Origin: Mycobacterium asiaticum
Lineage (GTDB): Bacteria; Actinomycetota; Actinomycetes; Mycobacteriales; Mycobacteriaceae
Assembly: GCF_001673315.1 (NCBI RefSeq)
Contig: NZ_LZLQ01000152.1
Span: 1-35,073 of the forward strand
Length of the DNA stretch: 35,073 nt
Reading direction: 5' to 3'
Shown: in pieces, positions 1 to 8,548 of the stretch
Numbering within the stretch: the first letter of the stretch is position 1
Layout of the letters: every line of letters begins with the position of its first letter
Made by a program: the position numbers and the translations under genes
The notes under the pieces: generated by a model
The model's database searches: none
Seen by the model: the letters and a program-made list of their open reading frames with translations, nothing else
Told to the model about the DNA's origin: nothing

Positions 1-70
1 CCCACAATCAGCAACGACCCAGGGCCCAGACGTGGCCCCGAAACGCCGGATCTGACTCCGCACCCGTTGC

Positions 71-96
71 CTACGCGGTAATTTACGTCCGCGTAG
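71..96. promoter_or_regulatory. Candidate operator, 8-bp inverted repeat
   Basis: CTACGCGG at 71-78 and CCGCGTAG at 89-96 form a perfect inverted repeat around a 10-base AT-rich spacer. The size and symmetry resemble a binding site for a dimeric TetR-type repressor. No regulator gene lies next to it in the window, so the target gene and the protein are unknown. Confidence 0.4.
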
Positions 97-127
97 AGGT
101 CATATCAGCACCCCGCACTCAGATTCA

Positions 128-182
128 TGCAAAATGCCGAACATTGTCATTTCTGCCCGCAGCATTGTGCAAAATGCACAAT
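128..182. promoter_or_regulatory. Candidate operator pair TGCAAAATGC
   Basis: TGCAAAATGC occurs at 128-137 and again, identical, at 168-177, exactly 40 bases apart, or about four helical turns. The second copy is the core of a longer perfect dyad, ATTGTGC-AAAAT-GCACAAT, at 164-182. Phased identical sites with dyad symmetry suggest a transcription factor site. The regulator is not identifiable. Confidence 0.4.
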
Positions 183-354
183 CGTCACAGCCCTGGCACC
201 GCGACCCCAAATGTCATCCGGCACCACGCTATCGGTGGGCGGGTTGGCGGTTATTTGTGTCAGATTTGAATGATTGCGCGTATCACCTATATCGCAATTT
301 TCGATATCCGAAATTCGAAATGAATCAATGCGCGGGCGGTAGTGCGCACGTGCC

Positions 355-2637
355 TCACACTGCTCGCAGTTCTGACTGCCTCACGCGCGATATTCCGCCG
401 ATTGGCGCTGGTTGCCCGAAAAGGTGCCCCTGCACTCGGCGACATCCAGCAGCCCGGACGATGTCCAACTGCGCGATCGACTCGATACCCTCGGCGATCA
501 CGTCGAAGCCCAGATCGGCACACAGCCCGATGACGGAGCGGTAGAGAGCCAAGTCGCGTACTGGATCGGCACCGACAGCCAGGCTGCGGTCCAGTTTCAC
601 CATCTGCACAGGCAGCGCGTGTAGGTACGTCAGCGAGTTGTACCCTGCGCCGAAATCATCCAGCGCCACCCGCACACCGATCTGATTGAGTCGAGCGATC
701 TGCGCTGCCGCGTCGGCGAGGTCGACGATCGGAACCGTTTCGGTGACTTCTACGACCAGTCGGTTCGGCGCGATTCCGTGCCGGTTCAGGGTTCGTTGCA
801 CGTGCTCCTCGAAATCGGTGTTTCCCAGTCTCGCCGCACCGATGTTGACGTGGATGTCGATGTTCAACCCTGCGTCCGCGACGTCACGACACGCCAAATC
901 CAGGACCATCGCATCCAATGCAGCCCCGAGCCCGGCCGCTTCGGCGGCCATGACGAACGTCTCGGGAGAGATGTGCATGCCGTTGGGCGCGGTCCACCTG
1001 GCCAACGCCTCTACGGCCAACAACGTCCCCTCCGGAAGCAAGACGACGGGCTGATAGTCGAGCCTGAACCCCGGGGGCACCCCGCCTGCTGCCTTGCGTA
1101 GCGCGGTCGGGAAGTCCACCCGGACACCCGTCAGCGGTTGATAGATCACCGCAGTGTCCTTGCCCAGCCGTTTGCCCGCGTACATCGAGATGTCTGCTTG
1201 CCGCAGCAGGTCGTCGGAGGTCTGAGGCCCGTCCTCACCCGCCGGCCGCACCACGCCCAGGCTGGCCCGGACCCGCACCGAGGAGCCTTGCAGCGGGAAG
1301 GGATCTCGAAGCGCCACTCGCAGACGATCACTCACCGTCTGCAGTTCCTCCCCCTCTTCGTGGATCAATATCGCGAACTCGTCGCCGCCGACCCGGGCCA
1401 GCGTGTCGTGATCTGTTACGCATCGCTTGAGTCGCTCGCCTACCGCGCAGAGCAGTTCGTCGCCGGCTGCATGGCCGAACCGGTCGTTGATCTCCTTGAA
1501 GTCGTCGAGGTCGACGAAGATCAGCACGAAGTCTCCGCATCGCATCGCCTCGTCGAGGCGACGGGCGAAAAGTAGCCGATTCGGCAGCCCAGTCAGCGCA
1601 TCATGGTCCACCTGGTGCGCGAGTCGGCGTTGGGCAACATACAAGCGCTGAGTGAGCAGCCACTGGGCCCGCGTCGCGATCACCTGACGGATGGTCACCA
1701 GTAGCACCATCAGCACTGTCACGCAGACCGCGAACGCGTCCAGCCAGTGACCCACCAGCACTTGGTGGGCAAACAGTATGGCGATCCCGAGAGATCCGAC
1801 ATAGGGCAGCAGCAGCTGCGCCCAGTCGGTGCCGCGGCCGAGACGATCGGCATCCGCTGGCCGGGCCGGATATTCAAACATCGCGAACGCGATCATCAGC
1901 GGACCGAGGATCAGCCCGATGCCGCCCCAAAGGTCGCCGCCCTTGGCGCCGACTGAGTGGAAGTAGGCGATGAGCCTGTCCGAGGTCGCCATGAACACGA
2001 TTCCGCCGGCCAGCAGTAGGTAGTTGAGCCGATACGGGCGGTCCAGGTCGTACACCATTGCCACCAGGACTATCGCGGCTACGATCGTCACTTCCGCCAG
2101 CGCAAAGACCAACTCGATAGCCGGTATGCCCGACCGGGGAAGGGACACCGACGATCCGGCACCGAATCCGCCCATCGTTGCCAGGACCAAAAATGACAGA
2201 CCCGCCACAACTCCGTCGACGACACTGGTGACCGGGGGATGCCACAGCAATCCGTGCGGTCCGAATACCCGGCCGCTGGTCCGCACCAGCAGCACCACTC
2301 CTGCGAGGGCGAGCACCGGCAGCAACAGATGAGCTGCCACACCCGGGACGGTCGGGACGCCGTCCGCCCCGGTCCCACCGGTCCACCACAGCGTCTGCCC
2401 GAACAGCCATAGCGCGACGCCCAACGCGCAGATCAGTCGCCACGACCGCGACATGCCGCGTACCCGTCGCGCAGTGACCACACCGCAGATGATCGCCGCG
2501 AGCCCGGTGCACAGCTGCAGGATCGTCTCACCGCGATGGGCCACCTGCTGCCCCCACGGGGCCAGCGCGTTGACGGCAACCAACAGCGTCACAACGCCGA
2601 AGATGTAGACGCGCGGCCGTGAACGTTGGGTCGCCAC
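355..2637 (-). CDS. Membrane GGDEF-EAL c-di-GMP turnover protein
   Basis: The predicted role is synthesis and/or breakdown of cyclic di-GMP at the membrane. The first 340 or so residues are strongly hydrophobic with many membrane segments, and no PAS or GAF sensor is seen. The GGDEF domain starts at HDALTGLPN and has an intact GGDEF signature near residue 416. The usual RxxD inhibitory site just before it reads TDHD, so product inhibition may be lost. The EAL domain has EALARW near 541, EVTET, ALDDFGAGYNS, VKLDRS, AEGIES near 714 and a terminal QGHLFG, so its catalytic set looks complete. I start at a GTG at 2637 because an excellent ribosome site (AGGGGAGGG) precedes it. A GTG at 2748 would add 37 residues without such a site. 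The gene is divergent from the ferritin-like gene across about 200 bases. Confidence 0.9.
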   Translation of the reverse strand: MATQRSRPRVYIFGVVTLLVAVNALAPWGQQVAHRGETILQLCTGLAAIICGVVTARRVRGMSRSWRLICALGVALWLFGQTLWWTGGTGADGVPTVPGVAAHLLLPVLALAGVVLLVRTSGRVFGPHGLLWHPPVTSVVDGVVAGLSFLVLATMGGFGAGSSVSLPRSGIPAIELVFALAEVTIVAAIVLVAMVYDLDRPYRLNYLLLAGGIVFMATSDRLIAYFHSVGAKGGDLWGGIGLILGPLMIAFAMFEYPARPADADRLGRGTDWAQLLLPYVGSLGIAILFAHQVLVGHWLDAFAVCVTVLMVLLVTIRQVIATRAQWLLTQRLYVAQRRLAHQVDHDALTGLPNRLLFARRLDEAMRCGDFVLIFVDLDDFKEINDRFGHAAGDELLCAVGERLKRCVTDHDTLARVGGDEFAILIHEEGEELQTVSDRLRVALRDPFPLQGSSVRVRASLGVVRPAGEDGPQTSDDLLRQADISMYAGKRLGKDTAVIYQPLTGVRVDFPTALRKAAGGVPPGFRLDYQPVVLLPEGTLLAVEALARWTAPNGMHISPETFVMAAEAAGLGAALDAMVLDLACRDVADAGLNIDIHVNIGAARLGNTDFEEHVQRTLNRHGIAPNRLVVEVTETVPIVDLADAAAQIARLNQIGVRVALDDFGAGYNSLTYLHALPVQMVKLDRSLAVGADPVRDLALYRSVIGLCADLGFDVIAEGIESIAQLDIVRAAGCRRVQGHLFGQPAPIGGISRVRQSELRAV

Positions 2638-2838
2638 CAGCTCCCTCCCCTGTGGCCGCGGCCCCTTGCCCGGGCGGCCCAAAGCCGGTGCCAACGCCAC
2701 TGCGATCTTTGCCAGCGTGTCATCTATTTCCAGAGCACCGCAAGGCACCGGTAACTCGGCATTGACGGCACCGCCCCCCCGGGCGCACTGTGATAGACGT
2801 CATATGACCACAGGTCACCCGGGCAGGAGGCGCCGCTC

Positions 2839-3939
2839 ATGACCACCAGGAACAAGTACACCGATGTGCCCGACCCGTACTCGTGGGAGGTCCCCAGCGC
2901 CGGCGACGCGCGATTCACCTGGGAGTACGACGACGGGCGCGCCCGGCTGCTCTCCCTGTATCAAAAAGGGAAGGATAAGCAGTGGGACGCTCAGTCGCGG
3001 ATCGACTGGGCGCAAGACGTCGACCCGATGAACCCGGTCGGGCTGCCCGACGAGTTCCACCCGTTGTTCGGCAGTCCGATGTGGGACGCGGCGAACGAAT
3101 CCCGACGCGCCGAGATGCGCCGGCACTTCCAAGCCTGGCAGTTCTCGCAGTTCCTGCACGGTGAGCAGGGAGCGATGGTGTGCTCGGCCAAGATCGTCGA
3201 GGTCGTTCCGGACCTGGACGCCAAGTTCTACGCGGCCACCCAGACCATGGACGAGGCCCGGCACGTCGAGACGTTCTCCCGGTTCCTGCAGGAGAAGGTC
3301 GGCCTGGTTTACCCGATCAACAAAAACCTGACCGCACTGTTGGATGACACCCTGCGCGACTCCCGCTGGGATATGCCCTACCTGGGTATGCAGGTCCTCA
3401 TCGAAGGGCTCGCGCTCGCGGCCTTCGGGGTGCTGCGGGACATGGCTCCGCAGGAATCGCTGGCCAAGCAGTTGCTGGCCTACGTGATGCAGGATGAGGC
3501 CCGGCACGTCGCTTTCGGCCGAATCTCCCTGAAGGACTACTACGCCGCGCTCACCGAAGCCGAGCGAGACGAGCGGGAAGAGTTCGTCGTGGACGCCTGC
3601 TACCTGATGCGTGACCGCTTCCGCGGCGAGGAGGTCTTCGAGACCCTCGGCCTCGACGTCAAGGCATGCGCCGAGTGGGTCGACACGTCGCCGCTGATGA
3701 TTCAGTTCCGTTCGCACCTGTTCAGCCGCATCGTGCCGATCGTCAAAGACATCGGATTGTGGGGCGACAAGGTGCAGAAGGCCTTCTCGGACATGGGTGT
3801 CCTTGACATGGCCGGTTTCAACATCGAGGCGCTGATGAAAGCGGACGAGGATCAGGCCGACGCGCTGGACAAGGCACACGCCGAGATGGCCGACCGGGCA
3901 CTTGAAGTCGAGCAGGTAATAGCTGCCGGCGCGAGCTAA
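2839..3939 (+). CDS. Ferritin-like di-iron protein
   Basis: This 366-residue soluble protein shows two carboxylate/histidine iron motifs typical of the ferritin/ribonucleotide-reductase R2 superfamily. The first is Glu in HGEQG near 109 followed by DEARH near 139-143. The second is Glu in IEGLAL near 189 followed by DEARH near 219-223. The pairing of a lone Glu with an ExxH about 30 residues later, twice, fits a four-helix di-iron site. It may be an oxidase, a hydroxylase or a storage-type protein; I cannot name a substrate. The start has a good ribosome site (CAGGAGG). The gene converges on mtnA and their stop codons overlap (CTAA, 3936-3939). The 2638-2838 divergent gap should contain its promoter, but I could not define one. 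Confidence 0.82.
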   Translation: MTTRNKYTDVPDPYSWEVPSAGDARFTWEYDDGRARLLSLYQKGKDKQWDAQSRIDWAQDVDPMNPVGLPDEFHPLFGSPMWDAANESRRAEMRRHFQAWQFSQFLHGEQGAMVCSAKIVEVVPDLDAKFYAATQTMDEARHVETFSRFLQEKVGLVYPINKNLTALLDDTLRDSRWDMPYLGMQVLIEGLALAAFGVLRDMAPQESLAKQLLAYVMQDEARHVAFGRISLKDYYAALTEAERDEREEFVVDACYLMRDRFRGEEVFETLGLDVKACAEWVDTSPLMIQFRSHLFSRIVPIVKDIGLWGDKVQKAFSDMGVLDMAGFNIEALMKADEDQADALDKAHAEMADRALEVEQVIAAGAS

Positions 3940-4904
3940 GCCGGCCGGTACCTTCCGTCTTCGGTGACGACGGCGGCGATCAGCCCGGCCGGTGTCACGT
4001 CGAAAGCCGGGTTGAACACGTCGGCATCGGGCGGGGCGATCCTGGTTCCCATGAACGTCCTGAGTTCGTCGGGCTCTCGTTCCTCGATGGCGATCTCGGC
4101 ACCGGTGGCCAGCGAGCCGTCGACCGTTGACGATGGCGCAACGACGACGACTGGCACGCCGTGATGGTGCGCCGCGATCGCCAGGCCGTAGGTGCCGATC
4201 TTGTTGGCGACGTCGCCGTTGGCGGCAATCCGATCGGCGCCGACGAGTACGCAGTCGACGAGGCCGCGTGCCATTGCGGCCGCGGCGGCACCATCGGGTT
4301 GCACCCGGTAGGGCACCCCGGCCTGGGCCAATTCCCATGCCGTGAGCCGGGCGCCCTGCAACAGCGGACGAGTTTCGTCGACAAGCACCGATTCGACCAA
4401 TCCGCGCTCGTGCAGGTGCCAGACGACGCCGAGCGCGCTACCCCAGGCCACGGTTGCCAGATGCCCCGCGTTGCAGTGGCTGAGCAGCCGTAGCGGGCGG
4501 CGGTCGCACAATCCGAGGACGATGTCGGCGGCGTGTGCCGAGGCGGCGCGGTTGAGGCGTTCGTCCTCGTCGAGGATTTCCAGTGCCTCGGCCAGTACGG
4601 CGTCGGCACCCTCGTCGAGCTTCTTCAGCGCACGTGCGACGCCCCAGCTCAGGTTGACGGCGGTCGGTCGCGCTTGGGCGACGCGCGCGGCCGAGACGCG
4701 CGGATCGCCGCCCTCGCGACTGGCGAGCACGACTCCGAGCGCACCTGCCGCGCCGAGCGCCGGAGCGCCGCGCACGGCCAGGCGGCGGATCGCGTCGATC
4801 AATTCGTCGACGGTGCGCAAACGCAGAATGCGGTAATCCGTCGGCAGCGCGGTCTGGTCGATGATGGTGACCGCGTCGCCGTCCCAGTCGATGGTCCTGC
4901 GCAC
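3936..4904 (-). CDS. mtnA: S-methyl-5-thioribose-1-phosphate isomerase
   Basis: The enzyme converts 5-methylthioribose-1-phosphate to methylthioribulose-1-phosphate in the methionine salvage pathway. Family hallmarks are RGAPALG near residues 45-51, LSHCNAG with the expected catalytic cysteine, VDETRPLLQGARLTAWEL, and VLVGADRIAANGDVANKIGT with the expected catalytic aspartate, then APSSTVD. At 322 residues it is slightly shorter than most homologues (about 340-350) but lacks no motif. The start is GTG. It lies 32 bases downstream of the FAD monooxygenase on the same strand, so co-transcription is possible, though no metabolic link is obvious. No other methionine-salvage gene is in the window. 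Confidence 0.93.
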   Translation of the reverse strand: MRRTIDWDGDAVTIIDQTALPTDYRILRLRTVDELIDAIRRLAVRGAPALGAAGALGVVLASREGGDPRVSAARVAQARPTAVNLSWGVARALKKLDEGADAVLAEALEILDEDERLNRAASAHAADIVLGLCDRRPLRLLSHCNAGHLATVAWGSALGVVWHLHERGLVESVLVDETRPLLQGARLTAWELAQAGVPYRVQPDGAAAAAMARGLVDCVLVGADRIAANGDVANKIGTYGLAIAAHHHGVPVVVVAPSSTVDGSLATGAEIAIEEREPDELRTFMGTRIAPPDADVFNPAFDVTPAGLIAAVVTEDGRYRPA

Positions 4905-4936
4905 GGGCCGACCTTAGCCCGGTGTCTGACCGGGCT

Positions 4937-6388
4937 TCACAGGTGACGGGCCGCGCCGCACCACCTGGTCAACGCCTCGGCCAACCCCTCGGCGGTGTCC
5001 TGACCTACCCACGCGACGTACCCGTCGGGACGCACCAGGACTGCGGTGGGCGCGACCACCTCGCCGAGCAGCGGCAGCTCCCACACTCCGTGGTGGGTCG
5101 CCGCCACGTGCCGGACACGGTCCCAGCCGTCGGAGACCAGCTTCGGCCCGCCGAACTCCAGCAGCACCGGTCGAGCCTGGTGCAACAGCTCGAACACCCG
5201 CATGCGGCCAGCCGCGGTGCCGATGTCGAGGTCCGGTATACGGCGCCCCACCAGCGGATGGCCCCCGCCCAGGTCGTAGGCAACGTCAAGACCGGTGACC
5301 AGTGCCGCGATCAGGGTGTTCGGGCCGTCGAAGGTGAGCACCTCGCCGAGCAGGTCGCGCAGTGCCTCCTGCCTGGGGTCGGCCTTTTGGAATAGCGACT
5401 GCGCCATCGTGTACTTCAAAGCCCGCGCCCCGACCGGATGCCGTTCCGCGTGGTAGGTGTCGAGCAGGTCGTCTGCGGAAATGCCGCGAACCACCTGCGC
5501 GAGCTTCCAGCCGAGGTTAACCGCGTCCTGCATACCCAAGCCGATACCGAGCCCACCCGACGGCGAATGGACGTGCGCCGCGTCGCCGGCCAAAAGCACC
5601 CGGCCTTGACGGTAAGACGCCGCCTGCCGCGTCGCGTCGGTGAACCGTGACAACCACGAGGGGCTGTGCACACCGAAGTCGGTGCCGAACACCTCGATCA
5701 ACCCATGCCGCAGCTCATCGAGCGTGGGCTCGGTTGCTGGGCCCAACTGGGCTTCGGTCACCACCACCCGAACCGTGTCGTCCGTCATCCGGTGCAGCCC
5801 GTGGACCCCGCGCTCGTCGACTACCCCGGCCTGCGGCAACTCCTCGGTCACTTCGACCTCCGCGATGAGGCTGCTACGCGTCGCGTCCGGGCCGACGAAT
5901 TCGATACCGGCCTCGCGGCGAACGATGCTGCGCCCACCGTCCGCACCCACCACATACCGGGCCCGCAGTGACTCGCCGGAGGCAAGCCGGACTTCGACGC
6001 CCTCGTCGCCCGGCGCAATGCCGACCACGTCGGTACCGCGACGGATCGCGACCCCCACCTCGTCGACCCACTCGAGCAACAACCGCTCGATATGGTTCTG
6101 GAACAACGCGAGTGTGTATGGATGACGTGTGGGCAGGCCGCTTAAGTCGAGCCTGGTGCTGCCGAAGGTGGCGGCATCCATCTTGGTGCCTTCGGCGAGG
6201 AACCTATCGGCGATTCCGCGCTGGTCGAGCAGTTCGATTGTGCGGGAGTGGATTCCGCCGCCGCGTGCACCCGCAAGGTGCTGCGACTCGCGTCGCTCGA
6301 GAACCACGACTTCCACTCCCGCCAACCGCAATTCACCGGCCAGCATCATCCCCGTCGGCCCGCAGCCCACGATCACCACGTCGTGCAT
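4937..6388 (-). CDS. FAD-dependent aromatic monooxygenase (PheA/TfdB or Rox-like)
   Basis: This is a class A flavoprotein hydroxylase expected to use NAD(P)H and O2 to hydroxylate a phenolic or polyketide-like substrate. The N-terminal Rossmann motif is VGCGPTGMMLAGEL. The DG motif is VVGADGGRSIVRR and the GD motif is GRVLLAGDAAHVHSPSGGLG followed by MQDAVNLGWKL. The C-terminal thioredoxin-like region (PTAVLVRPDGYVAWV) places it with the phenol hydroxylase, pentachlorophenol hydroxylase and rifampicin monooxygenase branch. That branch includes antibiotic-inactivating enzymes, but the substrate cannot be read here. I start at ATG 6388 because GAAGGGGA lies about 12 bases before it. A TTG at 6400 sits directly on that site. 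It follows the cutinase-like gene by 21 bases. Confidence 0.9.
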   Translation of the reverse strand: MHDVVIVGCGPTGMMLAGELRLAGVEVVVLERRESQHLAGARGGGIHSRTIELLDQRGIADRFLAEGTKMDAATFGSTRLDLSGLPTRHPYTLALFQNHIERLLLEWVDEVGVAIRRGTDVVGIAPGDEGVEVRLASGESLRARYVVGADGGRSIVRREAGIEFVGPDATRSSLIAEVEVTEELPQAGVVDERGVHGLHRMTDDTVRVVVTEAQLGPATEPTLDELRHGLIEVFGTDFGVHSPSWLSRFTDATRQAASYRQGRVLLAGDAAHVHSPSGGLGIGLGMQDAVNLGWKLAQVVRGISADDLLDTYHAERHPVGARALKYTMAQSLFQKADPRQEALRDLLGEVLTFDGPNTLIAALVTGLDVAYDLGGGHPLVGRRIPDLDIGTAAGRMRVFELLHQARPVLLEFGGPKLVSDGWDRVRHVAATHHGVWELPLLGEVVAPTAVLVRPDGYVAWVGQDTAEGLAEALTRWCGAARHL

Positions 6389-6409
6389 ATGGGAGTTCAA
6401 TCCCCTTCG

Positions 6410-7006
6410 TCAGAGCTTGCCGGAAGCGAAGCCCGCAGCCTGATCCACCAACCCCGAGTCAATGTATGACGGCTGCAGATGCGACGGCCAGTTGGTGCCT
6501 TTGCCGCAGATGGGATCGCCGTTGGCACACTGGTCGATCGTCTTGCCGGCGAAGGCGGGCGGGATCGCCCGGGTGCCGTTGCCGAACAACGCGACCGCTG
6601 CGACGGTTCCCGGCGCCAGTCCGCTCCACATCGCGCGGTCGACCACTTCGGCGCCCAGGGAGTAGCCGCCAATCACTATGCGTGTGTTCGGGCAACTCTT
6701 CGCCATGGACTGGACATGCCCGTTGATGTCGCCCGCGCCGCCACCGGTGGTGATGTTGGCGGGGTAGTTGACCCCGTACACCCCGATCGACTTCCGCGTC
6801 TTGCCGCGCAGCGAGTTGACGAACGCGTCGCCGACTGCGCCCACGCCGGGAGGCTCCTCCCGCCCGCGAGCGAAGACCACCTCGGCGTCGGGGCACGCCG
6901 CCGAGGCCAGCGGAATCGTGGCGGGCGCAGCGACCGGGACGACAACGAAGGTAGCGGCGAGCAGGGCCGCGGCTGTCCGCTGTTGCGGCCGATGTGAACG
7001 GTGCAT
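6410..7006 (-). CDS. Cutinase-like secreted serine esterase
   Basis: This 198-residue exported alpha/beta hydrolase belongs to the mycobacterial cutinase-like protein (Culp) family, whose members act on esters, phospholipids or lipids at the cell surface. A signal peptide with a hydrophobic core spans about residues 10-36 and ends at a plausible ASA-A cleavage site. The nucleophile lies in GGYSLGA. The acid and base are the Asp of NGDPIC and the His of SHLQPSYID. Four cysteines (ACPDAE, SCPNT, DQCAN and DPICG) fit the two conserved disulfides. The start has a strong ribosome site (AAGGAGA). It lies between the AbrB-like gene (43-base gap) and the FAD monooxygenase, all on the minus strand, suggesting one transcript. 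Confidence 0.92.
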   Translation of the reverse strand: MHRSHRPQQRTAAALLAATFVVVPVAAPATIPLASAACPDAEVVFARGREEPPGVGAVGDAFVNSLRGKTRKSIGVYGVNYPANITTGGGAGDINGHVQSMAKSCPNTRIVIGGYSLGAEVVDRAMWSGLAPGTVAAVALFGNGTRAIPPAFAGKTIDQCANGDPICGKGTNWPSHLQPSYIDSGLVDQAAGFASGKL

Positions 7007-7049
7007 CGTCGTCTCCTTGGGGATCGGTTCGGTTGGCAGCGGTTGTCGC

Positions 7050-8075
7050 TCAGGCCGCGACCGGGACGAGCTCGCGGCTAACCGGGATCGTTGCCCCGCC
7101 CCGTGGCATGACCCTCATGAAGAGCCGTGCGACGAACGGCGCGGCCAGCAGCATGAGCACCACCCGAATGACCTGGGAGGCCATCACGAAAGTGACATTC
7201 GATCCCGAACCAGCGGCGGTGCCCAGCACCGCGTAGATGCCGCCGGGGCTGGTCGCAAGGTAGCCGTCGAGCATGCTCAGCTCGGCCACGTGGGACAGCA
7301 CCACGCCAAGGCCGGCAGCCACGACGTTCAGCAGCATGATCAGCGCGAAAGCGCCGGGCAGGATCCGTCGGATCGCCCGCAGCGACTCTCGGTCGAACGC
7401 GATGAGCGTCTGCCAGACGATGAGCATGATGCCGGCCTCGACCAACAGCATCGGGACGGTGAGCCCCCTGGCCAGCCCGGAAAACTCCAGCACGATGGTG
7501 ATGGCCATCGGAGCGATCAGTCCCGCTCCCGGCAGGCGAACATAGCGGCCGAGCGCCGCTCCGGCCAGCACCACAAGCGCGATCACGGGCAACGCGAAAT
7601 ACCAAGCGAGAGAATGCGTCTCACCGTGCTGCGCGGCATGCCCTGAGGAGGCGTGGAAGAAGACGGTCGCGACGACGGGCATGGCGGCGGTGATCAACGC
7701 AACGCGCAGGTACTGAACAGCAGCGACCACGCGGTCGTCACCGCCCAGGTCCCGGGCGATCGCAACAAGTCCGGACGAGCCGCCGGCCACTAACGCGAGC
7801 CCGCCGGTCAGCGGGCTGACGTCGCGGTGCAGACCCAGCAGCGCGCCGCCCGCGACGCTGACGATCAAGGTGCTCACCGCAATCGCGATGACAATCGGCC
7901 AGTGCGAGCCCAGAGCGGCGAACGAGATGTCGCGCACCATGAGCCCGGTGTACACGCCCAGCACGCCCTGTGCTGCCAGGCCCGCTCCCGGCACGGCCTT
8001 CGGCGCATACCGCGCCAGCGCCCAGGTGAACGCTCCGCAGGTGATCGCCGCGAAAGCAAGGTCGAGTGTGTTCAT
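7050..8075 (-). CDS. AbrB-family membrane protein (putative transporter/regulator)
   Basis: This 341-residue integral membrane protein has roughly ten hydrophobic segments. The glycine-rich segments, such as GGLALVAGGSSGLVAIARDLGGDDRVVA after the first third and SPGGIYAVLGTAAGSGSN near the end, match the AbrB/COG3180 family. Many databases mislabel that family as ammonia monooxygenase. Its function is poorly known, and nothing in the sequence suggests a catalytic monooxygenase. It is the first gene of the minus-strand run 8075-3936. The ATG at 8075 has no strong ribosome site in front of it. Confidence 0.8.
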   Translation of the reverse strand: MNTLDLAFAAITCGAFTWALARYAPKAVPGAGLAAQGVLGVYTGLMVRDISFAALGSHWPIVIAIAVSTLIVSVAGGALLGLHRDVSPLTGGLALVAGGSSGLVAIARDLGGDDRVVAAVQYLRVALITAAMPVVATVFFHASSGHAAQHGETHSLAWYFALPVIALVVLAGAALGRYVRLPGAGLIAPMAITIVLEFSGLARGLTVPMLLVEAGIMLIVWQTLIAFDRESLRAIRRILPGAFALIMLLNVVAAGLGVVLSHVAELSMLDGYLATSPGGIYAVLGTAAGSGSNVTFVMASQVIRVVLMLLAAPFVARLFMRVMPRGGATIPVSRELVPVAA

Positions 8076-8173
8076 GGCGTAGAGGTTTCAGCAGCCGGCT
8101 TGGAAAATCCTTGATGCGCAGGCCGAGCCGCCCGCGACGCGGTGACCTGTGCCGACGTCGGTCTTTTCAGCGT

Positions 8174-8258
8174 GCCGAACGTGCGCAGATTGCCAGTCTC
8201 ACCAGCGTGTCCCCGGACATCTGCGCACCCTCGCGACAGGGATGGGCGCGAAGGGCGC
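8174..8258. repeat. 85-base hairpin repeat, copy 1
   Basis: This copy matches 8307-8391 with only two differences that I can find. It contains a perfect 10-base inverted repeat, GTGCGCAGAT at 8181-8190 and ATCTGCGCAC at 8219-8228, around a 28-base loop. It is not a recognised insertion sequence. Confidence 0.85.
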
Positions 8259-8306
8259 TCGAGGTGCGGCGGGCGCGACGGAAGTGGCCGGCTACCCACT
8301 CCGTCC

Positions 8307-8391
8307 GCCGAACGTGCGCAGATTGCCAGTCTCACCGGCGTGTCCCCGGACATCTGCGCACCCTCGCGACAGGGAAGGGCGCGAAGGGCGC
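8307..8391. repeat. 85-base hairpin repeat, copy 2
   Basis: This is the second copy, offset 133 bases from the first. The stem arms are at 8314-8323 and 8352-8361, again perfect. It runs straight into short GGGCGCGAA tandem units, which suggests slippage at its end. Confidence 0.85.
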
Positions 8392-8476
8392 GAAGGGCGC
8401 TAGGGGCGCGCGGGGTGCGACGGAAGAGGCGCAACGCGGGAGCGCGACGGGCAAGCCGGCCACACCTGCAGACATC

Positions 8477-8492
8477 TTTAGAAATTGCCAAG
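8477..8492. promoter_or_regulatory. Shared upstream box, copy 1 (TTTAGAAATTGCCAAG)
   Basis: This 16-mer lies 56 bases before the dioxygenase ATG. It recurs with one change at 9576-9591, upstream of the MmpL-FHA gene. Both copies are preceded by ACACCTGC and followed by CACTCC at similar but not identical distances. A common regulatory protein or promoter type is inferred. Confidence 0.4.
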
Positions 8493-8548
8493 CAGCTCAC
8501 TCCAAACTCATAGAAACGAACCTCAACCGACCAAAAGGGGGGACAGAA

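Larger units (their letters stand above)
1..354. other. Intergenic stretch without a supportable gene
   Basis: I find no open frame here with protein-like composition or a family motif. The stretch lies downstream of the GGDEF-EAL gene, which is transcribed towards it. It is more AT-rich than the rest, notably at 240-330. It contains several inverted repeats: 71-96, 164-182, and ATATCG/CGATAT at 289-294 and 302-307. It most likely contains the control region of a gene lying left of the window, but that gene is not visible. Confidence 0.6.
8076..8548. other. 473-base intergenic region with duplicated hairpin element
   Basis: The region separates the AbrB-like gene (minus) from the dioxygenase gene (plus), so both promoters should lie here. 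Open frames cross it, but they encode low-complexity Arg/Pro/Gly-rich peptides that simply follow the DNA repeats, so I call no gene. It contains the duplicated element at 8174-8391, a GGGCGCGAA run at 8376-8415, and the candidate regulatory box at 8477-8492. Confidence 0.7.

Noticed and set aside
2815..4338. Antisense open frame of about 500 codons across the ferritin-like and mtnA genes
   Set aside because: It has low-complexity Arg-rich composition and covers two genes with solid family motifs in other frames.
7050..8075. Ammonia monooxygenase function for the AbrB-like protein
   Set aside because: That name is a database carry-over. The sequence is a polytopic membrane protein without copper or iron ligand motifs.
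8066..8548. N-terminal extension of the first TauD dioxygenase
   Set aside because: The in-frame upstream part only translates the hairpin repeats, and a strong ribosome site marks ATG 8549.
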